Program-made: the position numbers and the translations under genes
The notes under the pieces: model-generated
Database searches by the model: none
What the model was told of the DNA's origin: nothing
What the model saw: the letters and a program-made list of their open reading frames with translations, nothing else
Source: Clostridia bacterium
GTDB lineage: Bacteria > Bacillota > Clostridia > Christensenellales > Borkfalkiaceae
Direction of reading: 5' to 3'
Length of the DNA stretch: 50,015 nt
Assembly: GCA_017886545.1 (NCBI GenBank)
Contig: JAGHJS010000089.1
Coordinates: forward strand, 1-50,015
In this document: positions 14,815 to 23,026 of the stretch, in pieces
Layout: every line of letters starts with the position of its first letter
How positions within the stretch are numbered: the first letter of the stretch is position 1

Positions 14815-15510
14815 TTATGCCCCTTCGTTTTCCTCGTCCGCCCTGTGCTCGCCCGCGTAGAGGGAAAATTCGTGTTCCAGATCGAACTCTTCGGCGCTGT
14901 CAAAGGCGGCGAGTTTGGAGATGGACACCTCATAGGCGGTCATCGTCTTTACCTCGTATTCGCTCAGCTTCTTCTGGTATTCGCGGCTCTGGATGCGCCC
15001 CGAAAGGGCGATGCGGTCGCCCACCTGCAGATTGCGCACGAACCGCGCGTTCCTGCCCCAGGCGATGCACGGGATATAGTCGGACTTGTTGTACGCCCTG
15101 TTCACGGCGACGAGAAGGTCGGCGATCTCGCGGTTAAAGGGGGTCGTGCGGTACACGGGCGGCTTGCAGATGTAGCCGCTCAAAACGATGCTGTTCGGGT
15201 TTTTGGTCGGCGGCGCGTCCACCGTTTCGCGCACGAACACGGTGAGCATGAGGCGCGAACGCCCGTTTTCCAGTTTGTTGTAGGAGCGGAACTGCCCCAG
15301 CGCGCACAGCGTGGCGCCCGGCTTTAAGTCGTGCTCCGAGATCAGCCGTTCGGATACGGTGACAGGCAGAACGTCCGCCTGCCCCGAAAGGCGCATCACC
15401 TTCACTTTCAGCTCGTAAAAGCCTTCCCCGTACACCTCGTGCGAAAACGCCGCTTCGCTGACGATCTCGCCCATGATGAACACCCTGTTGTTCTTCTCGC
15501 TGCCGTTCAT
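14815..15510 (-). CDS. Single-stranded DNA-binding protein-like, tandem OB folds
   Basis: A 231-residue protein with two OB-fold-like halves. The first (residues 5-100) opens with NNRVFIMGEIVSEAAFSHEV, and the second (about 105-200) opens with NSIVLSGYICKPPVYRTTP and contains FNREIADLLVAVNR and IPCIAWGRNARFV, which are typical of bacterial SSB. Ordinary SSB has one OB fold of about 110 residues and an acidic DDDIPF-like tip. Here the fold is doubled and the tail is only generally acidic (EHRADEENEGA), so this is a noncanonical paralogue. It probably binds single-stranded DNA during repair or phage-related replication. The ATG follows GGAGG by a normal spacing. The gene starts 27 bases after the deacetylase gene, likely in one transcript. 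Confidence 0.82.
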   Translation of the reverse strand: MNGSEKNNRVFIMGEIVSEAAFSHEVYGEGFYELKVKVMRLSGQADVLPVTVSERLISEHDLKPGATLCALGQFRSYNKLENGRSRLMLTVFVRETVDAPPTKNPNSIVLSGYICKPPVYRTTPFNREIADLLVAVNRAYNKSDYIPCIAWGRNARFVRNLQVGDRIALSGRIQSREYQKKLSEYEVKTMTAYEVSISKLAAFDSAEEFDLEHEFSLYAGEHRADEENEGA

Positions 15511-15537
15511 AAATTCCTCCGAGGAAAAGTATTTTTG

Positions 15538-16305
15538 TCACGCGGCGGCGTGTTGCCGCCCGTTCGCGTCGATCGTATAGTTTTCGCGCACGATCAGCTC
15601 CCCGACCGTGACGAAGGTATACCCCTTGTTTTTGAGGGTATCCAGCACGACGGGCAGCGCCTCTGCGGTGTGCAGCCCGTTGTTGTGGCAGAGGATGATG
15701 CTCCCCTCCCGCACGCGGTTCACGATGCGCAGGGCGATCTCCTGCGCGGATAAATTTTTCCAGTCCAGGCTGTCCACGTCCCACTGGATGGTATACAGCC
15801 CCATGCTCTGCGCCGTTTCGATGAGCAGGTCGTCGTAATCGCCGTACGGCGCGCGGAACAGCTCCACTTTTTTGCCCGTCACCGCCTCGATGGCGGCGCA
15901 GGAGGAGCGCAGCTCCTCGCGGATCTCCGCCTCGCTTTGGCGGGACATATACGAATGCGTGGCGCTGTGCGTGCCGATCTCGCAGCCTGCCTCGTCGATC
16001 TTTCTGACGTATTCGGGGTACTTTTCCGCCCAGAACTGCACCATGAAAAAGGTCGCGTGCACGCCCTCGCGCCCGAGCGTCTGCAACAGCGAATCGGTGT
16101 ATTCCGTGCCCCACGCGCAGTCGAAGGTGATGGCGACCTTCTTTTCCGCCGTCTCCACGCTGTAAATGGGGAGCTTGCGCAGCGTACCGCCGTAGAACAC
16201 GGCGTATGCGCCCGTCGAGGAGAGCAGGATGCACAGCACGAGCACCGCCGCAGCCGCCAGCGCGGCAAACGCCGCGCGTTTTTTTGTGAACAGGAATACC
16301 TTCAT
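15538..16305 (-). CDS. PdaB-like polysaccharide deacetylase
   Basis: A 255-residue membrane-anchored NodB-domain protein. One N-terminal hydrophobic segment (about residues 10-35) anchors or exports it. The NodB domain then shows motif 1 as AITFDCAWG (Asp62), motif 2 as GTHSATHS (His113 and His117), motif 3 as LFRAPYGDYDD, then IQWDVDSLDW and a late motif IILCHNNGLHT. In motif 1 the second aspartate of the usual TFDDG is replaced, as it is in the sporulation deacetylase PdaB. The likely role is N-deacetylation of peptidoglycan glycan strands, possibly during spore formation. The ATG at 16303-16305 was chosen because the anchor follows at once; an earlier start twelve codons up is possible. 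It is the first gene of a two-gene unit with the SSB-like gene. Confidence 0.88.
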   Translation of the reverse strand: MKVFLFTKKRAAFAALAAAAVLVLCILLSSTGAYAVFYGGTLRKLPIYSVETAEKKVAITFDCAWGTEYTDSLLQTLGREGVHATFFMVQFWAEKYPEYVRKIDEAGCEIGTHSATHSYMSRQSEAEIREELRSSCAAIEAVTGKKVELFRAPYGDYDDLLIETAQSMGLYTIQWDVDSLDWKNLSAQEIALRIVNRVREGSIILCHNNGLHTAEALPVVLDTLKNKGYTFVTVGELIVRENYTIDANGRQHAAA

Positions 16306-16429
16306 CCGCCGCCCTCTATTGTAGTTGCCCGCGCCTGTCAAAATTTATCCTTCTGTGCCGAAAAAAAGGAAAGTTTGTCAAACGCAGCCCCCGCATATTC
16401 TGTAACTATATATATTTGCGCCGCCCGCC

Positions 16430-16637
16430 CGTTATGCCGCCTAGCAGGGCAAAACGGCAGCATAAAAAACGGCGGCGCGTTCCCTTCCGCTTCCGCAAAC
16501 ATACCAAAGCAAGGCTGCCGTGCTTTCCGCGCAAACGGCGCGCATACAAAAACGGCTGCGCTCCTCCGTCGGAACGCAAACGGCGCGCATAAAAAAAAGC
16601 CGCTTCCTTTTCGCGGCAAAACCTGTACGGTAAAAAC
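16430..16637. repeat. Degenerate G+C-rich intergenic repeats
   Basis: The 413 bases between the deacetylase start and the GH78 end hold no gene. GCAAACGGCGCGCATA occurs at 16531 and again at 16576, 45 bases apart, and variants of AAACGGC(T/G)GCG occur several more times. The pattern loosely resembles the repeat at 14576-14742. Function unknown. Confidence 0.55.
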
Positions 16638-16671
16638 GGCTGCGCCCCTTTGCAAGGGGCGCAGCCGCCGT
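16638..16671 (-). terminator. Terminator of the GH78 gene (leftward)
   Basis: A perfect 13-bp stem (GGCTGCGCCCCTT at 16638-16650, AAGGGGCGCAGCC at 16654-16666) with a three-base loop. Read leftward it is followed by GTTTTTACC. It lies about 50 bases past the GH78 stop codon. Confidence 0.85.
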
Positions 16672-16717
16672 ATCGTCTATCCTGTTTTATTGTTTGAAAT
16701 CTGCGCGCGCAGAGCGG

Positions 16718-18967
16718 TCACAGCTTTCTGACCGTAAAGCGCCCGCCCGTACCGTATGCGCGCTCGCTGCCGCCCTCCGCAAAGGCGTAGCCCGCGGGCA
16801 GAACGATCTTTCCGCGCACACCCCGGCAACGCACCGTAAGCGCGATCTCCTCCCCGCGCCGCTCCCAGCGCACGAGGATCCGCCCGTGCGGGAAGGCATG
16901 TTCGCCCTCTGCAAAGGAGAGCTGCCCGATAAAGCAGGGCTGCACGTTCACCTCCGCAGGCGAACAGACGCGCAGACCCGCGATATACCGATAGAACCAC
17001 CCCGAAACAAAGCCCCAGAAGTGGTGGTCGAGCGAGCACATGCGCGGCACGCCGTCCTTGCGGCGGTGCGAGCCTTCCGCGCCCTCTTCGATCTCGTAAA
17101 ACGCCTCCCACAGCGTGGTCGCGCCGTGTTCGAGCATGTAGCCGTAGGACGGGAAACTCTTCTGCACGATCAGGCGGAAGGCGAGTTCCGCCTCGCCCGC
17201 CTCTGCCAGCACGTCAAAAAGCACCCTGCCGCCGAGCACGCCGACGCGGAAGTGCCCGCCGTCCGCGGCGATCAGCTCTTTCAGCCGCGCGACCGCGCCC
17301 GCGCGCTCGTCCTCGTCCGTCCCGCCGTAGGCGAGCGCCATCGCGTACGCCGTCTGCGTATCGCAGGAGAGCGCCCCGCCGCGCACATATGCGGCGCGGA
17401 ACGCTTTGCGCAGCTCTTCGCGCAGCGCACGGGCATATGCCGCCCCTTTCTCCCGCCCCGCGGCGGCAAGCACCCGCGCCGCCTTTGCGCAGATGTCCAT
17501 GCCGACAAGCGTATCCGTCAGCCCGACGGGGGTGCGGTAGTGGTCCTCGCCGACCGTGCCCGCCTCGCACCAGTCGCCCAGCCCGTAGGCGAGCGTGCCG
17601 TCCGCCTCGCGCCTGCCCGCCATGTAATGCAGGTATGTTTCGATGGCGGAAGCCGCCGCCCGCGCGGGGCGTATATCGCCCGTGAATTGCAGGATGCGGT
17701 ACGGCGTTTCGATGAGCGCAAGATCCCACGCGGGACCGCATCCCCATTCAAAGCCCCAGCCGCCCGTGGGCACGATGCCCGGCAGCTGACCGTCCGCCTT
17801 CTGTGCGCGCGCAAGGTCGCCCAGCCACGCCGCAAGGTCCTGCGCACAGCCGAAATTGTACAAAAACTGTTCGCAGCTGAGCGCGATGTCGCCCGTCCAG
17901 CCGTTCTTTTCGCGGTGCGGGCAGTCCGTCGGGAAGCAGACGAAGTTTGCGCGGTCGCTCTGCCGCGTGATCGCCTGTACGGCGTTCGCCGTCTCGTCCG
18001 AACAGGCAAACCTGCCCGCCGAACGGAAGGATGAGCTTATTTCGCACGCCGTAAGAAGATCTGCCGTCGCCTGTTCCGCCGTGACGCCCGTTACATACGC
18101 ATAGCGGAACCCATGGTAGGTGAAGGCGGGTTCGAACACCTCCTCGCCCTCGCCCGCGCAGACGTATACGTCGTGCTGGATATGCTCCATGTCGCTGTGC
18201 TCGCCGAAGCCGATGTTGGAAAAGTCGGGCGCGTTCCTCTCCACGATCTCGCAGAAGCGCAGGTCGACGCGCTGCCCGCGCTCCCCGCGGATGCGCAGCC
18301 GCGGCACGCCCGCCATGTTTTTGCCGAAGTCGTACAGGTACCCGCCGCCCTTCGCCGCCCATACGCGCACGGGCGCATGTTCGGCGATCACGCGCACGGG
18401 GTGTGCCCTGCACCGCAGCAGTTTGCCGCCGTGGTCCTTTGCCGCAAGCGCGGGAACGCCGCCCGAAAGGTGCGCAGGGTCGAGCCGCAGCCTGCCGTCC
18501 GCCCGTTCGCCGCCGCGGACGTCGTCGTACAGAATATGCGAAGGGAGGGTGAAAAAGCCTTCGCGCGAGGTAAGGACTTCCGCCCCGTCGCAGGAAAGCT
18601 CGCACGCGAGAGAGGGAGCGGAGCGGTAAGACGCCTTGGTGAAATCCCAGATGCCGTTGTCCTGCGCGTTCACGAACCCGTTGCCGAGCAGGAAGGCGAG
18701 CACGTTTTCGCCCGCCCGCAACCCTTTGAGGGGGTACACGTCGTACCGGATGCTCTGTTCGGGGTTGCAAAGATAGGGCGCCAGCTTGCCCTTGGTCAGC
18801 TCCTCCCCGTTCAGGAACACCCTGTACAACCCCTGCGCCGCCACCGACAGCGCGGCGCGCACGGGCGCACGCTCCAGCGTGAACCGCCTGTACACCCACG
18901 GCGCCGCAACGTATTGTTCCGCGGTGCAGTACGCGCCGCTCCCCGCTATAAAATGCCTGCACTTCAT
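16718..18967 (-). CDS. Alpha-L-rhamnosidase, GH78
   Basis: A 749-residue enzyme predicted to release terminal alpha-L-rhamnose from glycans or plant glycosides. It has N-terminal beta-sandwich domains (1-300; LYRVFLNGEELTKGKLAPY is typical), the (alpha/alpha)6 catalytic barrel (about 310-660) and a small C-terminal beta domain. The diagnostic motif DCPHREKNGWTGD is at residues 348-360, with Glu353 the likely general acid. A second glutamate in GATTLWEAF is the likely base. There is no signal peptide, so it acts in the cytoplasm on imported oligosaccharides. The ATG has a modest AAGGGG site. It lies downstream of the ROK kinase in the same direction after a 146-base gap with no clear promoter, so it may be read through from the glycan locus or have its own weak start. 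Confidence 0.93.
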   Translation of the reverse strand: MKCRHFIAGSGAYCTAEQYVAAPWVYRRFTLERAPVRAALSVAAQGLYRVFLNGEELTKGKLAPYLCNPEQSIRYDVYPLKGLRAGENVLAFLLGNGFVNAQDNGIWDFTKASYRSAPSLACELSCDGAEVLTSREGFFTLPSHILYDDVRGGERADGRLRLDPAHLSGGVPALAAKDHGGKLLRCRAHPVRVIAEHAPVRVWAAKGGGYLYDFGKNMAGVPRLRIRGERGQRVDLRFCEIVERNAPDFSNIGFGEHSDMEHIQHDVYVCAGEGEEVFEPAFTYHGFRYAYVTGVTAEQATADLLTACEISSSFRSAGRFACSDETANAVQAITRQSDRANFVCFPTDCPHREKNGWTGDIALSCEQFLYNFGCAQDLAAWLGDLARAQKADGQLPGIVPTGGWGFEWGCGPAWDLALIETPYRILQFTGDIRPARAAASAIETYLHYMAGRREADGTLAYGLGDWCEAGTVGEDHYRTPVGLTDTLVGMDICAKAARVLAAAGREKGAAYARALREELRKAFRAAYVRGGALSCDTQTAYAMALAYGGTDEDERAGAVARLKELIAADGGHFRVGVLGGRVLFDVLAEAGEAELAFRLIVQKSFPSYGYMLEHGATTLWEAFYEIEEGAEGSHRRKDGVPRMCSLDHHFWGFVSGWFYRYIAGLRVCSPAEVNVQPCFIGQLSFAEGEHAFPHGRILVRWERRGEEIALTVRCRGVRGKIVLPAGYAFAEGGSERAYGTGGRFTVRKL

Positions 18968-19113
18968 TGCCGTTTCCCCTTTTTGTATCCTTTTTCCGTG
19001 CGCCGCACGCCCGCCTTCGGGCTTGCCGCGCGCCGTTTTCGCTATTATTTGTTTTGGCGCTTACGCCTGTATTTGATTTTGCCGCTTGCGCCTGATGCGC
19101 GTTCTGCCGCTTA

Positions 19114-20085
19114 TTATCTGTTTTCCGCCGCCGCGAGCGCCGCCGTGACCGCGCCGTAGTCGCCGATCTGCTCGCCGAGCTGCGCGGGCACGATGCGCAC
19201 CGCCGCGAGGGCGCGCGGCAGGCACTCCCGCCGCAGAACGTTCTCCATCTCCTCGCGCAGCAGCGCCTCCGCGCGCATGAACACGCCGCCCAGCGCGATC
19301 CGCTGCGGGTTCAGAAGGTCGACAAGCCCCGCCAGCCCCTGCCCGAGCCTGTGCCCGACGCCGCGGAAGATCTCCTGCGCGGCTTTGTCGCCCGCAAAGG
19401 CGGCTTCCGCCACGCTCTTGGCGGTGATTCCGCCCGTGCGCCCGTCCGACGCAAAGGCAACGCGCCCGCCCCGCTGCACGATCGCCTCCGCAACGCCGCG
19501 CGCCGCGCGCGCGATGCCGCCGCCCGAGCAGAACCCTTCAAACGAGCCGCACTTGCCGTAGCCGGCAGGGCCCTCCGCACTGAGGCGGATATGCCCCAGC
19601 TCGCCCGCGTCCGAGCTTGCGCCCTCGTACAGCGCCCCGTTGAGGATGAGCCCCGCGCCCAGCCCCGTGCCGAAGGTGAGGAACACAAAATGGCGCGTCC
19701 ACCTGCCCGCACCCCAGCGCCACTCCGCCAGGGCGCAGGCGTCCGCGTCGTTCATCAGCCGCGCGGGCACGCCGAATTTTTCCCGCACAAAGGCGGCGAC
19801 GGGCACCCCGTCCCAGCCGGGGAGGTTGGGCGGCGAAAGCACCACGCCGCGCGACGCGTCCAGCGGCCCGCCGCAGGAGATGCCCGCCCCCGCGAGGCGG
19901 GATAAATCTGCCCCGCACGCCGCCGCACCCTCTTCCGCGCAGGCAGCGAGCGCGCCGAGCGTATCCGCCGCGCTCCCCACAGTGGGGATCTCGCGGCGGC
20001 ACAGAAAGCGCACCGCGTCCCCTTCCGTTTCCGCAAGCACGGCGGCGCACTTCGTGCCGCCGATATCCAGCCCGAGCAGCAGCAT
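19114..20085 (-). CDS. ROK-family sugar kinase with atypical zinc motif
   Basis: A 323-residue ROK protein that most likely phosphorylates a free hexose in the cytoplasm. The N-terminal ATP motif LDIGGTK (residues 5-11), the substrate-side segment LMNDADACALAEWRWG, and GTGLGAGLILNG are as expected for ROK kinases. There is no N-terminal helix-turn-helix, so it is a kinase rather than a NagC-type repressor. The zinc motif, normally C-x-C-G-x-x-G-C-x-E after a His, is replaced by GKCGSFEGFC, which lacks two of the canonical cysteines. It is coupled to the SIS gene by a one-base overlap (TGATG). Glucose, mannose or an N-acetylhexosamine are possible substrates; the sequence alone does not decide. 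Confidence 0.88.
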   Translation of the reverse strand: MLLLGLDIGGTKCAAVLAETEGDAVRFLCRREIPTVGSAADTLGALAACAEEGAAACGADLSRLAGAGISCGGPLDASRGVVLSPPNLPGWDGVPVAAFVREKFGVPARLMNDADACALAEWRWGAGRWTRHFVFLTFGTGLGAGLILNGALYEGASSDAGELGHIRLSAEGPAGYGKCGSFEGFCSGGGIARAARGVAEAIVQRGGRVAFASDGRTGGITAKSVAEAAFAGDKAAQEIFRGVGHRLGQGLAGLVDLLNPQRIALGGVFMRAEALLREEMENVLRRECLPRALAAVRIVPAQLGEQIGDYGAVTAALAAAENR

Positions 20086-20684
20086 CAGCCCCACCTCTCG
20101 CTTTCGGCGGCGGCGCACAGAAGGTGATACAGCGGCAGATGCAGCTCCTGCACCGCGAACGTCTCCTCTGCGGGCACGTTCAGCAGAACGTCGCAGCAGG
20201 CGGAAAGTTTTCCGCCGCCGCGCCCCGTAAAGGCGACGGTGAAGATCCCCTTCGCGCGCGCCGTTTCCGCCGCGCGCAGTACGTTTTGCGAATTTCCGGA
20301 CGTCGAAAGCGCGATGAGCACGTCGCCAGCCGTCCCCAGCCCGTACACCTGCTGCGCGAACACCCATTCCGCGCCGATGTCGTTCTGCACCGCCGTGGCG
20401 AGCGCACCGCTCCCGCCCAGCTCCACGGCGGGGATCGCCTCTTCCAGTGCGGGAAAAGGCGGCGCCGCCTCCGCCGCACGGCGGAGGCGGAAGGTCTTCA
20501 TCAGTTCGCCGACGATGTGCCCCGCGTCCGCACAGCTCCCGCCGTTGCCGCAGGTCATCACCTTGTTCGGCAGCCGCACCGCGGAAATCGCCGCGGCGGC
20601 GCGCTCCGCCTCCCCGCGCAGGGACGCGCACTGCGGATAACGCGCAAAAAAGGCGGAAAAAAGCTGCTCCGTCTGTTTCTTCAA
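20085..20684 (-). CDS. SIS-domain phosphosugar isomerase, GmhA-like
   Basis: A 199-residue SIS protein close in pattern to sedoheptulose-7-phosphate isomerase GmhA. It has CGNGGSCADAGHIVGELM (GmhA has CGNGGS.ADA.H), ALSTSGNSQNVLRAAETAR, and a C-terminal QELHLPLYHLLCAAAE that holds the GmhA-type active-site Glu and His. I place the start at the TTG at 20682-20684, not the ATG fifteen bases upstream. A consensus promoter ends one base before that ATG, so transcripts would begin at or in it, and GGAGG lies eight bases before the TTG. It is coupled to the ROK kinase. Together they could make or recycle a sugar phosphate. The heptose pathway is possible, but no other heptose genes are nearby. Confidence 0.83.
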   Translation of the reverse strand: MKKQTEQLFSAFFARYPQCASLRGEAERAAAAISAVRLPNKVMTCGNGGSCADAGHIVGELMKTFRLRRAAEAAPPFPALEEAIPAVELGGSGALATAVQNDIGAEWVFAQQVYGLGTAGDVLIALSTSGNSQNVLRAAETARAKGIFTVAFTGRGGGKLSACCDVLLNVPAEETFAVQELHLPLYHLLCAAAESERWG

Positions 20685-20700
20685 GGTCGTTTCCTCCATA

Positions 20701-20729
20701 AGTATACGTTCACCGCGCCCGGCTGTCAA
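20701..20729 (-). promoter_or_regulatory. Consensus sigma-A promoter of the SIS-ROK pair
   Basis: Read leftward: TTGACA (20724-20729), a 17-base spacer, then TATACT (20701-20706). This is a perfect -35 and a five-of-six -10 at ideal spacing, in the short gap after the GH2 stop codon. It implies strong, locally independent expression of the SIS and ROK genes. Confidence 0.85.
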
Positions 20730-20738
20730 GCCTGCGCG

Positions 20739-23006
20739 TCAAAAACCTTCAAATTCGTCCATACCCGCGCGGCGCAGCGCCGCACAGTAACGTTCAAACT
20801 CCAGGTGCGGCAGGTCGGCGCAGAAATGGTTGCGCCCGCAGGCGCCCCCTTCCCACGCAAACAGGTAAAACCCGCCCGCCGCAACGTCCGCCGCATACGG
20901 GAGCGCCGTGACCGAGCGCGGCGCAAGTTCCGCCTTCCCACGCGCCTTTTCCGCTTTCGCGTACAATTCGCGCACGGTGTAGGCGATGCGCACCGCCCCG
21001 TCCGTATCGTTGACGGCGAACAGCCGCCCGTCCTCCTCCATCATCATGCAGACGGGCTGCTGGCTGCGGCGGATAAAAGGGTACGCAAGTTTTTTGCAGA
21101 AGAAATAGTCCACGACCGCGTCCGACACCTGCGGCCAGCCGTCGATGAGGTTCCACCACACGATGCCGCCGTGCGTATCCATGCGCAGGCGGAAACGTTC
21201 GATGAAGTATTTCAGCGCCTCTGCCTGCGAGATCTGGCTGCACTTTGCGAATACGTTTATCTCTTTCGGGACAGAGCCGAACAGCGTTTTCACCTGCTGC
21301 GCCATCAGCCCGATGCGGTAGGCGAACGAGCCGTTCGGGTCAGCGTCGGGTGCGGCGGCGTGCGCGAGGTACTCCCGCGCGGGCGTGCCGTCCGCTTCGA
21401 ACATCCTTTCGGGCGCGGCGAGGAACGCGCGCAGCGACGCGGGCGAAGGGCAGCCGTGGTAGCCGATCTCGGATGCGAACAGGCAGGCGGCGTTCCTGTA
21501 ATAGTCGCCTTTGAAGTAGTCGCGCGGGCCCCAGAGGTGCTCTTCGCTCAGAAGGTCGGGGAAACGGTACCCCTCCCCGTCTATATAGGGCGAGGACGGG
21601 AGATAGTCGCGCTCGGGATCGTGCGCGCGCAGAACGGCGGGCAGCACCTCCCGCGTTAAACGGTTCCCGTTCGGGTCGGGCCAGCGCCCGCCCCATCTGC
21701 CCGCAAAATCGCATTCGTTGTCGCCCGCCCAGAGCACCAGCGACGCGTGCCCGCGCAGCCGCTTGACCTGCTGTTCCGCTTCGATACGCAGGTTTTCGCA
21801 GAACGCCCCGTCCTGCGGGTACACGCCGCACGCCATCATGAAATCCTGCCAGACCAGGATACCGTGCTCGTCGCAATAGTCGTAAAAGGCGTCGCTCTCA
21901 TACACCCCGCCGCCCCATACGCGCACGAGGTTACAGCCGAGCTCTTCGGCGAGCGCCAGGGCGCGTCCGGTGCGCGCAGGCATCTGCGTATGCAGAGCGT
22001 CCGTCGGGACCCAGTTCGTGCCCAGCACGAACACCTTTTTGCCGTTGATACGGAATTCGAACTTGCCCTCCGGCACGGCGAGCGACGTGCGCACCAGCTT
22101 TGCGGTGCGGATGCCCGTGCGGAAGGTGCGCGAATCCGCGGCGCGCCCGTCTTTGTACAGGGTGACGGTCACGCTGTACAGACGCGGCTCGCCTGCGCCG
22201 CGCGGATACCACAGCGCGGGCGACGGCACGCAGATGCGCACGTTCCCAGCCGTGCTCCACGCCTTTGCGGAAACGGAAAAGCGGCTATCGCCGCACACGC
22301 CTTCCGCCCTGACCGTATACCCCTGCGGCGCGCCCGCGCAGCGGAAGGCGTACCAGAGCACGAGCTCTGCCTTCGCCGCGTCCGCCGTCAGGGTATACAG
22401 GTATGCCTCTTCCAGTGCACAGGCGGGGCGTTCCTGCAAAAAAACGCCCTTCCACAGCCCGCCGCAGCAAAGGCGGGGCAGGATGTCCCACCCGAAGGAG
22501 GAAGCGCACTTGCGCACGGAGAGGTACGCGTAGCCGTGTTCCAGCGCCCGCGAACCCGCGCCCAGCCCTTCCGCCCGAAGGACGGGGCGGATATGCACGA
22601 CAAGTTCGTTCCCCCGCTCGGCAAGCGCGGGCAGCGCAAAGGCGTATGTGCGGAACATGTTCTCCGCCCGCCCGAGCAGCTGCCCGTTGCAATACACGTC
22701 TGCGAGCGTATCGATGCCCTCAAACAGCACTTCCGCCTCCGCGAAAGCGGGGCGGTCGAAACGGATGCAATACCATTGGTGCGCGCTCTCCCATTCCTGC
22801 GCCGCCCATACGTTGTCCGAATAATACAGGTCGGGCAGCACTCCTTCGCGCATGAGCACCTGCTCGAAATCGCAGGGTACGCGCACCGCAGCGCGCGCCG
22901 CCCCGCTCTTTTCCAGCAAAGCGGAACTGTTGAGTTCTTCGCCGCTCCACGCGCCTTCGCGAAGGTAATACAGCGTCCAGTCTTTCAGTTGCAATCTCTC
23001 ACGCAT
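20739..23006 (-). CDS. GH2 beta-mannosidase-like glycosidase (first of two)
   Basis: A 755-residue GH2 enzyme. The N-terminal sugar-binding and Ig-like domains (1-320) include LFEGIDTLADVYCNGQLLG and the FGWDILPRL block of beta-mannosidases. In the TIM barrel, the general acid is Glu431 in LWAGDNECDF and the nucleophile Glu513 in FASEIGYHG, both in normal contexts. Further GH2 marks are NLVRVWGGGVYESDAFYDYCDEHG and VWWNLIDGWPQ. There is no signal peptide, so it should remove terminal beta-linked mannose (or a related sugar) from imported oligosaccharides. It differs strongly from the second GH2 enzyme at 23897-26320, so the two probably act on different linkages or chain ends. The ATG at 23004-23006 follows GGAG at normal spacing. 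The gene starts 20 bases after the HAD gene. Confidence 0.9.
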   Translation of the reverse strand: MRERLQLKDWTLYYLREGAWSGEELNSSALLEKSGAARAAVRVPCDFEQVLMREGVLPDLYYSDNVWAAQEWESAHQWYCIRFDRPAFAEAEVLFEGIDTLADVYCNGQLLGRAENMFRTYAFALPALAERGNELVVHIRPVLRAEGLGAGSRALEHGYAYLSVRKCASSFGWDILPRLCCGGLWKGVFLQERPACALEEAYLYTLTADAAKAELVLWYAFRCAGAPQGYTVRAEGVCGDSRFSVSAKAWSTAGNVRICVPSPALWYPRGAGEPRLYSVTVTLYKDGRAADSRTFRTGIRTAKLVRTSLAVPEGKFEFRINGKKVFVLGTNWVPTDALHTQMPARTGRALALAEELGCNLVRVWGGGVYESDAFYDYCDEHGILVWQDFMMACGVYPQDGAFCENLRIEAEQQVKRLRGHASLVLWAGDNECDFAGRWGGRWPDPNGNRLTREVLPAVLRAHDPERDYLPSSPYIDGEGYRFPDLLSEEHLWGPRDYFKGDYYRNAACLFASEIGYHGCPSPASLRAFLAAPERMFEADGTPAREYLAHAAAPDADPNGSFAYRIGLMAQQVKTLFGSVPKEINVFAKCSQISQAEALKYFIERFRLRMDTHGGIVWWNLIDGWPQVSDAVVDYFFCKKLAYPFIRRSQQPVCMMMEEDGRLFAVNDTDGAVRIAYTVRELYAKAEKARGKAELAPRSVTALPYAADVAAGGFYLFAWEGGACGRNHFCADLPHLEFERYCAALRRAGMDEFEGF

Positions 23007-23026
23007 GCCGCACGCTCCGCCTTTTT

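Noticed and set aside
16336-16381. Two TTGACA hexamers upstream of the deacetylase gene (leftward)
   Set aside because: Neither has a reasonable -10 at 16-18 bases; the only good one (TACAAT) is about 12 bases from its -35. I could not support a sigma-A promoter, and sporulation-sigma sites were not clear.
20086-20631. N-terminal extension of the ROK kinase reading frame
   Set aside because: The open frame continues upstream of the kinase start but overlaps the SIS gene in another frame and has no domain. The ATG at 20085 has a ribosome site and begins directly with the ATP motif.
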